Origin: UBA1351 sp965140555
Lineage (GTDB): Bacteria > Bacillota > Clostridia > Lachnospirales > Vallitaleaceae
Assembly (NCBI GenBank): GCA_965140555.1
Contig: OZ223259.1
Coordinates: 1,984,001-2,048,000, forward strand
Direction: 5' to 3'
Length of the DNA stretch: 64,000 nt
How positions within the stretch are numbered: position 1 is the stretch's first letter; each line of letters opens with the position of its first letter. The notes under the pieces were generated by a model. The model was not told where the DNA came from. It was given only the letters and a program-made list of their open reading frames with translations, and searched no databases. Made by a program: the position numbers and the translations under genes. Below are positions 8,214 to 15,623 of the stretch, one piece after another.

Positions 8214-8750
8214 ATGAAACATAAGAAAGCGATAGCTATAATTATTTTTTTCTGTATCGTGTTTTTTATTATTGTGGCCCGGCCGATATCTTTTTACACA
8301 GCCTTCTTATTAGAGGGGTATAAAATGACCAATGTTGAGGTTATTGATTACCCGGAAGTGGTTGACGATAAGCATAAAGTATTACTGTGTATTGCTGAAG
8401 ATAAACAGGGGAACTATAATAGTTTAATTATATCAAATACGGAGTCTTATCTTTGGAAGATTCAAGAGAGAGGAATTCCATCAAGTGAAACTCAAGACTA
8501 TTCATATATAAATTGGTTCAAATGGGGCATAAAAGATGGTGAGATTATTGTAACGCCACATCTTACCGTTAATTATCTTTCAAATGATCCTATAGAAATC
8601 ATAGAGAAAAATATACCGAGTGAATTTGATTATGATTTTACAGTAAAAGGTGAGTATGCAGTTTTAGATATATATTATGCGAATTATTCGTACATGAAAC
8701 CATTTTTGGAATGGAGCGAGTCGGAGTTTCATCAATTTATAAGACAGTAA
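8214..8750 (+). CDS. Membrane-anchored protein, unknown function
   Basis: 178 residues. MKHKKAIAI starts a single hydrophobic segment (about 5-24), followed by a polar ectodomain of about 150 residues with a likely alpha/beta pattern (VLLCIAEDKQGNYNSLIIS, DYDFTVKGEYAVLDIYY). No family recognised. The ribosome binding region (GAAGGTAGG) and first codons belong to repeated DNA also found at 5347-5373, so the start sits at a recombination joint. It lies 52 bp after the preceding gene and probably shares its transcript. Confidence 0.65.
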   Translation: MKHKKAIAIIIFFCIVFFIIVARPISFYTAFLLEGYKMTNVEVIDYPEVVDDKHKVLLCIAEDKQGNYNSLIISNTESYLWKIQERGIPSSETQDYSYINWFKWGIKDGEIIVTPHLTVNYLSNDPIEIIEKNIPSEFDYDFTVKGEYAVLDIYYANYSYMKPFLEWSESEFHQFIRQ

Positions 8751-8785
8751 ACGGTTTAATAATATAACGGAGTGGAAGACAACGT

Positions 8786-8911
8786 TTGTTCTTCGATTAT
8801 GAAAATTTCAAACTCTTTGAAATAAATGATGATTATGTTATAGGAATATTTATTGATGAAAGGACCTCCTTAGTTCAAAACATTTATGTTGTTAATAAGG
8901 AGTATTTTTAA
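8786..8911 (+). pseudogene. C-terminal fragment of an unknown protein
   Basis: Forty-one open codons without a supported start, reading LFFDYENFKLFEIND to a stop at 8909-8911 (NKEYF). It looks like the tail of a soluble domain whose beginning is deleted, in line with the erosion seen across this island. Confidence 0.4.
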
Positions 8912-8988
8912 TCATAACAGTATGGGATGATAAAAACGTGTAGCACATTTACTTGGAGTTTCTTAAACATCCAGAAAGGAAAAATCAT

Positions 8989-9171
8989 ATGCTTAGATTT
9001 TTTTTCACAGTTGTATACGTTGTTATTTTTTTCTATTTGTTGGATTTAGTTTTTAGAAACACCTTAAGTCCGGTCACGGATGTTTTGGCAGGGTTATGTT
9101 TGATAATCGCAATAATCATAAGCATTTTATTGGCAGACTATACCGTGAAAAAAATAAAAGAAAACAATTAG
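8989..9171 (+). CDS. Two-helix small membrane protein
   Basis: 60 residues from the ATG at 8989 (AAAGGA 8 nt upstream; an upstream in-frame TTG lacks a binding site). Two hydrophobic helices (about 3-20 and 29-48) separated by a short polar turn, ending in a basic tail (TVKKIKENN). No family recognised. It ends 14 bp before the next gene, so the two form a unit. Size and shape fit an immunity-type or accessory membrane protein, but this is only a resemblance. Confidence 0.6.
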   Translation: MLRFFFTVVYVVIFFYLLDLVFRNTLSPVTDVLAGLCLIIAIIISILLADYTVKKIKENN

Positions 9172-9185
9172 TAGAGAGGTGGATT

Positions 9186-10067
9186 ATGACAGATACAAGG
9201 GAGCAAACAATAAGAAATGGAATCAAGCATAAAGTGTTTAGTAAAATTTTTGTTATCCTAATCATCGTCATAATTGGTGGGATTCTTGTAATGATGCGAG
9301 TAAACAGGTCTTCATCGGATGATAAACGAGTCTTTGAACAAATGGAGTCGGCAACATATGGGATGTTATCAGAGCAAGGCTTATTGCAGGTTGTAGATAA
9401 GGAAGTCGGTCTTGACGATTATGGAAGTATTCTCATTGAAGATGTTTATTATGATAAAACCATGATTGTTATGGGTATAAGAATAAATTATGTGGATGAA
9501 TATAGAAAAAAGATACTTCCTTATGTGACGTATGAAGGCGAGGGTTTCGATACTTCAGGAGCTCGAGATATAGGAAAATTAACAGATAAATATCTTTTAC
9601 ACGTTGATCTCGATGAATCATTGCCAATAGAGGCAGAGGTGACGTTGGCACTTCGAACAATGGGAAGTGATATAGATGTGGATGTACCGTTAGAAATAAG
9701 TCGATCAAAAACAGACCCTTATGTGACGTCTTATCGTATGATGAGTAATCAAAAGAAGGCTTCTGAAGAGGGGAGTGAGGTGGGAATACTCTATGAAGGA
9801 CCCTATGGGGTAACAGTGGAAATGTCGGATGAAATAACCGATGCCTATGATGCTTCTATAGGCGGTGTAATGATTAGAAATCAAACGGTAGTGGCATATA
9901 GCGCAGCGCAGCTATCAGTAAATGATGGTTATATTCGAGCTGTATTTACTCGCCGAGTGGCAGATAAAATGTTAGTGGCAGTGACAACACCCCTTGAGAT
10001 AGAGTTTTATGAAGGCGGTATTGATCAGGCGTACATAGGAAAGATTCGTGTAGAATTGAAACAGTGA
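9186..10067 (+). CDS. Single-pass membrane protein with DUF4179-like ectodomain
   Basis: 293 residues from ATG 9186 (GAGGTGG close upstream). A cytoplasmic N-terminus of about 18 residues with basic charge precedes one transmembrane helix (about 20-38, IFVILIIVIIGG), and 250 residues lie outside. The ectodomain begins with SATYGMLSEQGLLQVVDKEV, followed by beta-rich text such as SILIEDVYYDKTMIVMGIRI, reminiscent of DUF4179/anti-sigma-linked ectodomains. Family is uncertain. No sigma factor gene stands beside it, which argues against a plain anti-sigma role. Last gene of the AT-rich island. Confidence 0.65.
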   Translation: MTDTREQTIRNGIKHKVFSKIFVILIIVIIGGILVMMRVNRSSSDDKRVFEQMESATYGMLSEQGLLQVVDKEVGLDDYGSILIEDVYYDKTMIVMGIRINYVDEYRKKILPYVTYEGEGFDTSGARDIGKLTDKYLLHVDLDESLPIEAEVTLALRTMGSDIDVDVPLEISRSKTDPYVTSYRMMSNQKKASEEGSEVGILYEGPYGVTVEMSDEITDAYDASIGGVMIRNQTVVAYSAAQLSVNDGYIRAVFTRRVADKMLVAVTTPLEIEFYEGGIDQAYIGKIRVELKQ

Positions 10068-10155
10068 GAGTGTCGTTGCATAAAAGAACACATGGTGTAG
10101 ATTATTCAACTAGATAGGGGCATAGGGTGGTACATAGGAAAGATAATATTATTTT

Positions 10156-10184
10156 TTGTATATTACGTTCTTTTGGGGTATAAT
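10156..10184 (+). promoter_or_regulatory. Candidate promoter for mntH
   Basis: TTGTAT (10156-10161), 17 bp, TATAAT (10179-10184), 60 bp before the NRAMP start codon. I see no manganese riboswitch in the leader. Confidence 0.5.
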
Positions 10185-10243
10185 AAGGCATTATAAATTA
10201 ATAGATTGCATCATGAAGCAACCTAAGAGAACGGAGTGAGAGC

Positions 10244-11485
10244 ATGGATTCGAGTATCAAACGACATTCCCCGGTGCGGGATTTTTTTAAGTATGTAGGA
10301 CCGGGACTTTTAGTGACGGTTGGTTTTATTGACCCGGGGAACTGGGCTTCAAATGTGGCGGCAGGCTCTGACTATGGGTATAAGCTGCTTTGGATGGTAA
10401 CCTTATCCACGTTGATGTTAATTTTACTACAACATAATGCAGCGCATTTAGGGATTGTTACAGGAGATTGTTTATCAGAAGCTGCAGCAAAACATCTTAA
10501 GGCACCACTGGCAAAAGGCATATTAGGAACGGCTATGCTTGCCGCTGTTTCCACTGCATTAGCAGAAATATTAGGTGGAGCTATTGCCCTTGAGATGCTT
10601 TTTCACATTCCGTTAAAAGTCGGAGCAGTGTTGGTGTTGGCACTCGTGGTCTTCATCCTGATGACCAATGCCTACCATAAATTAGAGAAAATTATCGTCG
10701 GTTTTGTATCGATTATAGGTATTTCATTTTTGATTGAATTAAAAATAGTGGATGTAGACTGGATACAAGCAGGTGCAGGGTTGGTGACACCGAGTTTTCC
10801 TAAAGGTTCCCTACCGATTATTATGAGTGTATTAGGGGCGGTGGTTATGCCGCATAATCTGTTTCTTCACTCAGAAGTCATTCAAAGTCGTCAATGGAAT
10901 CTTGAAGATGAATCTGTGATTAAGCATCAACTAAAATATGAATTTATGGATACATTATTTTCCATGATTATCGGATGGGCCATTAATAGTTCTATGATTA
11001 TCGTAGCAGCAGCAACCTTTTTTACCTATGGATTACATGTATCGGAGCTTGAACAAGCCCAAGCCATGTTGAGTCCACTCCTTGGACCGATGGCAGCAAT
11101 TATTTTTGCTGTAGCCTTGTTGTTTGCAGGGATATCCTCTTCTATCACAGCGGGAATGGCCGGTGGAAGTATTTATGCGGGGATGTTCAAAGAACCCTAC
11201 GATATTAAAGATTCCCATACAAAAGTGGGTGTGTTATTAACGTTGGTTATTGCAACGATTATTGTGTTTCTTATCAAAAACCCCTTTGATGGATTGATAT
11301 ACTCCCAAATCTTTCTAAGTATTCAATTACCGATTTCTATTTTCCTTCAGATTTATTTGACATCATCAAAGAAAGTGATGGGAAAACATGCTAATTCCAA
11401 GGGGACGAATATTTTGCTTTGGATTACAGGGTCTGTTGTGACTCTATTAAATATTATGTTATTGTACCAAACATTATTTATGTAA
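10244..11485 (+). CDS. mntH: NRAMP-family divalent metal transporter
   Basis: Proton-coupled importer of Mn2+ or Fe2+ in the cytoplasmic membrane, 413 residues, full family length, about 11 helices. Metal-site motifs are present: FIDPGNW in helix 1 (Asp and Asn ligands) and VMPHNLFLHS in helix 6 (the Met-Pro-His signature). MntH and the related Clostridia NRAMPs share this; exact metal cannot be told. Start ATG has AACGGAGTGAG upstream. The next gene begins 18 bp after its stop, so they are probably co-transcribed. A candidate promoter lies at 10156-10184. Confidence 0.93.
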   Translation: MDSSIKRHSPVRDFFKYVGPGLLVTVGFIDPGNWASNVAAGSDYGYKLLWMVTLSTLMLILLQHNAAHLGIVTGDCLSEAAAKHLKAPLAKGILGTAMLAAVSTALAEILGGAIALEMLFHIPLKVGAVLVLALVVFILMTNAYHKLEKIIVGFVSIIGISFLIELKIVDVDWIQAGAGLVTPSFPKGSLPIIMSVLGAVVMPHNLFLHSEVIQSRQWNLEDESVIKHQLKYEFMDTLFSMIIGWAINSSMIIVAAATFFTYGLHVSELEQAQAMLSPLLGPMAAIIFAVALLFAGISSSITAGMAGGSIYAGMFKEPYDIKDSHTKVGVLLTLVIATIIVFLIKNPFDGLIYSQIFLSIQLPISIFLQIYLTSSKKVMGKHANSKGTNILLWITGSVVTLLNIMLLYQTLFM

Positions 11486-11503
11486 GAATGAGGTGTGAGA
11501 AGA

Positions 11504-12058
11504 ATGTATGTATCAGAAATGCAACAGGGAAGACCCCGAAAGGAATCGGAGAGTCCGCTTAGTCGTCCGGATAAAGAGTGGAGAACCTATGACTTATTGG
11601 ATGAATTAGAGATTCCATATGAGCGGATTGACCATGATAAAGCAATGACCATTGATGCGTGCGAGGTCATTGACGAACGATTAGGTGCGACCATCTGCAA
11701 GAATTTGTTTCTCTGTAACAGTAAGAAAGATCGTTATTATCTCCTGATGTTACCCGGAGATAAACGATTTCAGACAAAGGTGATATCGAAGCAGATTGGA
11801 GAGTCCCGATTATCCTTTGCCAAAGAGGATGCCATGGAACGGTTGTTGGATATTACCCCTGGTTCTGTAAGCATTATGGGACTCATGAATGATAAGGCGA
11901 AGGAAGTAACCTTGTTATTAGACCGAGACCTATTAGAGGCAGAACATATCGGATGTCATCCGTGTATTAATACGGCGTCTTTGCGGTTAAAGACAAAGGA
12001 TATCTTAGAGCGGTTCTTACCCCATACGGGGCATGAACCTATTGTCGTGGATTGCTAA
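11504..12058 (+). CDS. proX: Prolyl-tRNA editing protein ProX (YbaK domain)
   Basis: Free-standing deacylase that hydrolyses Ala mischarged on tRNA-Pro, a proofreading partner of prolyl-tRNA synthetase. 184 residues, a single YbaK/ProX domain. Seen: conserved Lys in ATICKNLFLC near residue 65, and the GxHP loop GCHPCINTASL near residue 153, both typical of this family. The ATG at 11504 is preferred over GTG 11495 because GAGGTG sits 8 nt before it. It follows the metal transporter by 18 bp; no functional link is evident. The Cys-tRNA-Pro class of YbaK is the alternative, but length and GCHP context favour ProX. Confidence 0.88.
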   Translation: MYVSEMQQGRPRKESESPLSRPDKEWRTYDLLDELEIPYERIDHDKAMTIDACEVIDERLGATICKNLFLCNSKKDRYYLLMLPGDKRFQTKVISKQIGESRLSFAKEDAMERLLDITPGSVSIMGLMNDKAKEVTLLLDRDLLEAEHIGCHPCINTASLRLKTKDILERFLPHTGHEPIVVDC

Positions 12059-12073
12059 ATGAAACCAACTATT

Positions 12074-12603
12074 ATGAAAAAAATAATTATTTTTATAATA
12101 CTTATAGTACTATTTTTGGCAGGCTGTAAGAAAAACATAGATTCAATAGAGTCGATTCAACCTAAAATTCTATCCATGGCAGACAGCGAGCTGCTATCGA
12201 ACTATGTTAATCCACTGGAAATAAGTGTGCCTAATCTGGATTTTGAATCAACCCAAGAATTAACTTCCGAGGAGTTATACAGATTATTTAAGTATTTATC
12301 ATAAGTGAGAATGATATAACAGCTCTATTGGACCAATATATGAAGGCGTGCAGTTTTGATATAACCCAATGTCAAGAGTATAACAGTGATACAGGAAAAA
12401 TTGAAACGATGATGATTGACGGAGTCGCAGGCGAAAGATACTCGGAAGTAGTTAATCGAGAAATGGATGGAGATCAATTAGCCTTGACGATACAATTTTA
12501 TACAGATCGTGATAAAAAAGAAAAAGATGAAATGAAGAGCTATATATTTGAATTTTATGTAGATGGATATTATATTCTACAGGACAAAAAAACAGATGTA
12601 TGA
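12074..12603 (+). pseudogene. Lipoprotein split by a frameshift
   Basis: The first part, from ATG 12074, has a signal ending in the lipobox LAGC and continues to RLFKYLS, then stops at 12302-12304. The next frame, open from 12292, carries on smoothly (ISENDITALLDQYMKACSF) to a stop at 12601-12603. One inserted or lost base near 12300 explains both. Joined, the protein is about 176 residues. It follows the proX stop almost directly, without a strong binding site of its own. Function unknown. Its last codons overlap the terminator of the convergent blaIR unit. Confidence 0.7.
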
Positions 12604-12624
12604 AAAGAAATACATACATCTGTT
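12584..12624 (-). terminator. Terminator of the blaI-blaR1 unit
   Basis: Stem AACAGATGTATG (12591-12602) with CATACATCTGTT (12613-12624). Read on the minus strand it is followed by a run of T (12584-12592), the layout of an intrinsic terminator. Confidence 0.75.
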
Positions 12625-12632
12625 AAATAGAA

Positions 12633-14813
12633 TTAGCTTATGAACGTCTTTATAAGTCTTTCCGTCTGCTCAATGCCTCCTGAAAAAGTAGCACTGTAGT
12701 AGATATCATTTTGCTCCCAAACGTATTTTGTTTCATTCTTAAAAGGTATATCAAATAAAAAAGCATCAATGCCATTAATACTGACGGTTTTACTAAAAAC
12801 TGACGTCTTAGTGTTAGAATTATAGAAATCTAAATAACCATTTCTCACAATACTGTCATACAAAGATGAAAGTTTTCCTTGTGTAATCTCTATTGTTTGT
12901 ACAATATCTTTGTTTGATACGATACTGTAGTTTGTCTTTAGGAGTGGAGTTTTCTGATCCTCTTCAAAATAAACGTCATTACCAATACGAGCAGAATAAA
13001 TAGTGTAATCATTAGAGATATGAAGAGGGAATTTGGTAGAGAATCCCAACAGTGCTTCAGCAGTGTTCAAGTCAGCCTGATCATAAATTGAAAAATAGTT
13101 GTTAAAAAATTCGGATGTATAGTCGACATTCCTAATGTTTTGTGGAGCGATCATGGAGGATAAGATCTTGTTCAGATCACTCTGGGACATGTTATCATAA
13201 ACATTCGGGGTGCTATTCGGGCCGAGGCTATTTGAAGTATAATATTCTAAATTATACCATGTATTCTGGTCCTTCCAAATGAGATGTTTCGTAGTATTAA
13301 AGATAACAAAGTTATTCTTTACTTCCTCAGTCGTATGTACATTGATGGATGTTACATCTAAACCGTTAATAGTCATCTTTTCTGCATCATAGGTTGTGTT
13401 TTTTTGGGAGTTGATATTTTGCAAAAAATCTCCTTTTGAAATGGATAGGCTAAAATGGTGTTCTTCGTCACCAGATACCATCTTACCACCATCAGTAGTA
13501 GACCAAAAACATATTTCAAGCAAATCATTATTGTCAAGGTTGTTTCGAGAAAGGAAAACACTATATAACTCATAGTCTGGGGGAAGATAATCGGGGACTT
13601 TAAATGAAAAATCAGTAAAGTTCATTGCTTTTTCAAGGCTGTTAAAATTCATATTGTCGCTGTTACCTAGAGCATCCCAAATTAGATCATCCTTGGCGGC
13701 GGTATTTTGAAGGGTATCGGTCGGGAATTCAAAACCAGTTATATTCGTTAGAGTAGAAAATCCGAAAAGTAGGCATAACATAGCAACAACAGCAGGAATT
13801 TTCAAGGAACTTTTTTTGAAGTTTTTTATCATAATAATACGTCTCCTAATTTGTTTTTCAGATTTGCAATAGCTTAAAACATTCAATTGAAAGGATTTTA
13901 TCGGGATCATTTTTGAATAATTCAACAAGGTCATGCCATAAGAAATCTTTTCGTCTTGTCCAAGTATTTCAAGGGCATAAGCATCGCAGGATACCTCACG
14001 ATCCAAATTATACAGCTTCATGGCATACCAAAGAACAGGATTAAACCAGTTTATGGTGGTTACAGCAACAATCAGGACATTGAGTACGTTATCCCGTCTT
14101 TTTACATGGCCGATCTCATGCATTAATATATGGGTAAGCTGCTGTTTGTCAGCATGTTCAAATATCTTTCGCGGTAAATAAATAGTGGGAGTTATGATTC
14201 CTTTCATACAAGGGGAGGAAATATTGGATGAAATATAAAAACCAATAGTCCCGCTTTGCTTTTGTGTATAATTTTGTATAAAAATCGGTAATAGTGTATC
14301 CGGTATTCTTTCTGCATTCTTTAATCTTCTAGAAAATGAAAGTCCGGAGACTGTAAAAATAAATGTTAATAATAACATACCGACTAGCCAAATAAGAGCC
14401 AAAACTAATTCTATATCTGGATTCATTACAGACACTTCGTTGTGTGCACTCTGGCTGTTGCTGACTGACAGGCTTGGTTGATAAGGGACATTAGAGTTGC
14501 TGTTCAATTGCGTATTACCATTAGGGGCGTTTGAGTCTGATAAAGCAGTTTTAGGTTCATAATTGGTGGTTGTATCCAATAGGTTGCTGCTAATTTGTTG
14601 ATGATCAAATAAATGAAAAACGTCAATTTGACTTTGTGCGACGAACGGTGCAGTAATCAGCTTAATGATTACAAAAAGCCACAGTAAAGACATCAGTTTA
14701 GGCGCAATTTTGTTTTTACAAACAGCCCGGAACGCAATAATAAGAATCGCTACGATACCGGCATTTAGTGAAGAAAACAATACCCAGTGAAATAGCGTCT
14801 TTAAAATATCCAT
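12633..14813 (-). CDS. BlaR1/MecR1-family M56 metallopeptidase without a penicillin-binding sensor
   Basis: 726 residues. The N-terminal part (to about 335) has membrane helices at roughly 12-28, 37-54 and 134-155 and the peptidase M56 zinc motif HILMHEIGHVKRRDN near 229, followed by WFNPVLWY, as in BlaR1. A helix near 338-356 leads to a 370-residue extracytoplasmic region. In true BlaR1 this region is a class D beta-lactamase-like domain; here no SxxK-type motif is seen and the text looks like two related DUF4367-like units (NFTDFSFKVPDYLPPDYELYSV and LLGFSTKFPLHISNDYTIYS). It lies 5 bp after blaI. The inferred role is to sense an unknown envelope signal and trigger loss of the BlaI repressor. 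Confidence 0.85.
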   Translation of the reverse strand: MDILKTLFHWVLFSSLNAGIVAILIIAFRAVCKNKIAPKLMSLLWLFVIIKLITAPFVAQSQIDVFHLFDHQQISSNLLDTTTNYEPKTALSDSNAPNGNTQLNSNSNVPYQPSLSVSNSQSAHNEVSVMNPDIELVLALIWLVGMLLLTFIFTVSGLSFSRRLKNAERIPDTLLPIFIQNYTQKQSGTIGFYISSNISSPCMKGIITPTIYLPRKIFEHADKQQLTHILMHEIGHVKRRDNVLNVLIVAVTTINWFNPVLWYAMKLYNLDREVSCDAYALEILGQDEKISYGMTLLNYSKMIPIKSFQLNVLSYCKSEKQIRRRIIMIKNFKKSSLKIPAVVAMLCLLFGFSTLTNITGFEFPTDTLQNTAAKDDLIWDALGNSDNMNFNSLEKAMNFTDFSFKVPDYLPPDYELYSVFLSRNNLDNNDLLEICFWSTTDGGKMVSGDEEHHFSLSISKGDFLQNINSQKNTTYDAEKMTINGLDVTSINVHTTEEVKNNFVIFNTTKHLIWKDQNTWYNLEYYTSNSLGPNSTPNVYDNMSQSDLNKILSSMIAPQNIRNVDYTSEFFNNYFSIYDQADLNTAEALLGFSTKFPLHISNDYTIYSARIGNDVYFEEDQKTPLLKTNYSIVSNKDIVQTIEITQGKLSSLYDSIVRNGYLDFYNSNTKTSVFSKTVSINGIDAFLFDIPFKNETKYVWEQNDIYYSATFSGGIEQTERLIKTFIS

Positions 14814-14818
14814 AATAA

Positions 14819-15199
14819 TTACCTCTTTTCCTTTTGGTTCTTCAGGATATTTTGAAGATTTTCAATTTCCTGATCGGAGAGTTTTTCGTTTTTCAAGTAA
14901 TGGGAAAATAACAGATCAACTGCTCCGCCGTATACTCTACTTAGGAAAGATTCACTTTCCATACGGATGCATTCTTCTTCTGACACCAATGAATGATACA
15001 GATAATTCCTGCCTGATTTTTCAAATCCGATAACTTGCTTGTTTAGCATCCTGTTTAAAAAGGATTTTACTGTTTTCGCAGTCCAATCTTTTTTGTCCGA
15101 TAGACTGTCGATGATTTCACTCGATGTAACCGGTGCTTTTTCCCATATAATTTTCATGATTTCCCATTCTGCTTCTGAAATTTTAGGTATGTCTTTCAT
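14819..15199 (-). CDS. BlaI/MecI-family repressor
   Basis: 126-residue winged-helix repressor (Penicillinase_R family), usual length. Residues 8-75 form the DNA-binding domain (ISEAEWEIMKIIWEKAPVTS, TAKTVKSFLNRMLNK), the rest the dimerisation helices. AGGAGG lies before the ATG. It is first in a two-gene unit with the M56 peptidase. The spacer upstream carries two dyads built on TTACA/TGTAA, resembling the TACA-TGTA operators of this family, so it should repress its own promoter until the BlaR1-like partner acts. Confidence 0.92.
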   Translation of the reverse strand: MKDIPKISEAEWEIMKIIWEKAPVTSSEIIDSLSDKKDWTAKTVKSFLNRMLNKQVIGFEKSGRNYLYHSLVSEEECIRMESESFLSRVYGGAVDLLFSHYLKNEKLSDQEIENLQNILKNQKEKR

Positions 15200-15295
15200 G
15201 ATGAATCTCCTCCTAATTTATGAATTGCAATAGTAGCTATAATTTATTAGATATGTTATTGTGTGATTGTGATGCAGATTTTATCTTGCTGTTAA

Positions 15296-15337
15296 GATTA
15301 CATTTGTGGTCCACACATATAGATTACACTTGTAATC
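15296..15337 (-). promoter_or_regulatory. Two BlaI-type operators
   Basis: GATTACACTTGTAATC (15322-15337) is a perfect dyad, GATTACA-CT-TGTAATC. GATTACATTTGTGGTC (15296-15311) is an imperfect second copy, 26 bp away. Both lie about 100-140 bp upstream of the repressor start. The rest of 15200-15623 shows no gene; I find no convincing promoter for the plus-strand gene at 15624. Confidence 0.7.
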
Positions 15338-15623
15338 TTTTAAAGTCAATAAAAATCTGAGAATTTATCCTGAATTATTCATCTTTTTTTATCTTAAACC
15401 TTCATTTTCACGTCGTGACCGATAGTTCAAGAAATCATAGTTTGATGTGTTTACAATCTGCTTTATCCTTATTATCGCCTATGATAAAATAATTTATATA
15501 AAGGATATAAATGACGTAGATACATTCGTAACAATATATTATATGAAAGTTCAACGATATGTTTTTGTCGGGCTAATCATTATATATAACGAACAAAGTA
15601 TACATGAAAAGAGGAGGTACATC

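Noticed and set aside
1789..10067. CRISPR array or toxin-antitoxin module in the accessory island
   Set aside because: The repeats are few, long and uneven, made of gene fragments, with no regular repeat-spacer pattern, and no toxin or antitoxin family is recognised.
10185..10243. Manganese (yybP-ykoY) riboswitch before the NRAMP gene
   Set aside because: The leader is too short and lacks the conserved loops.
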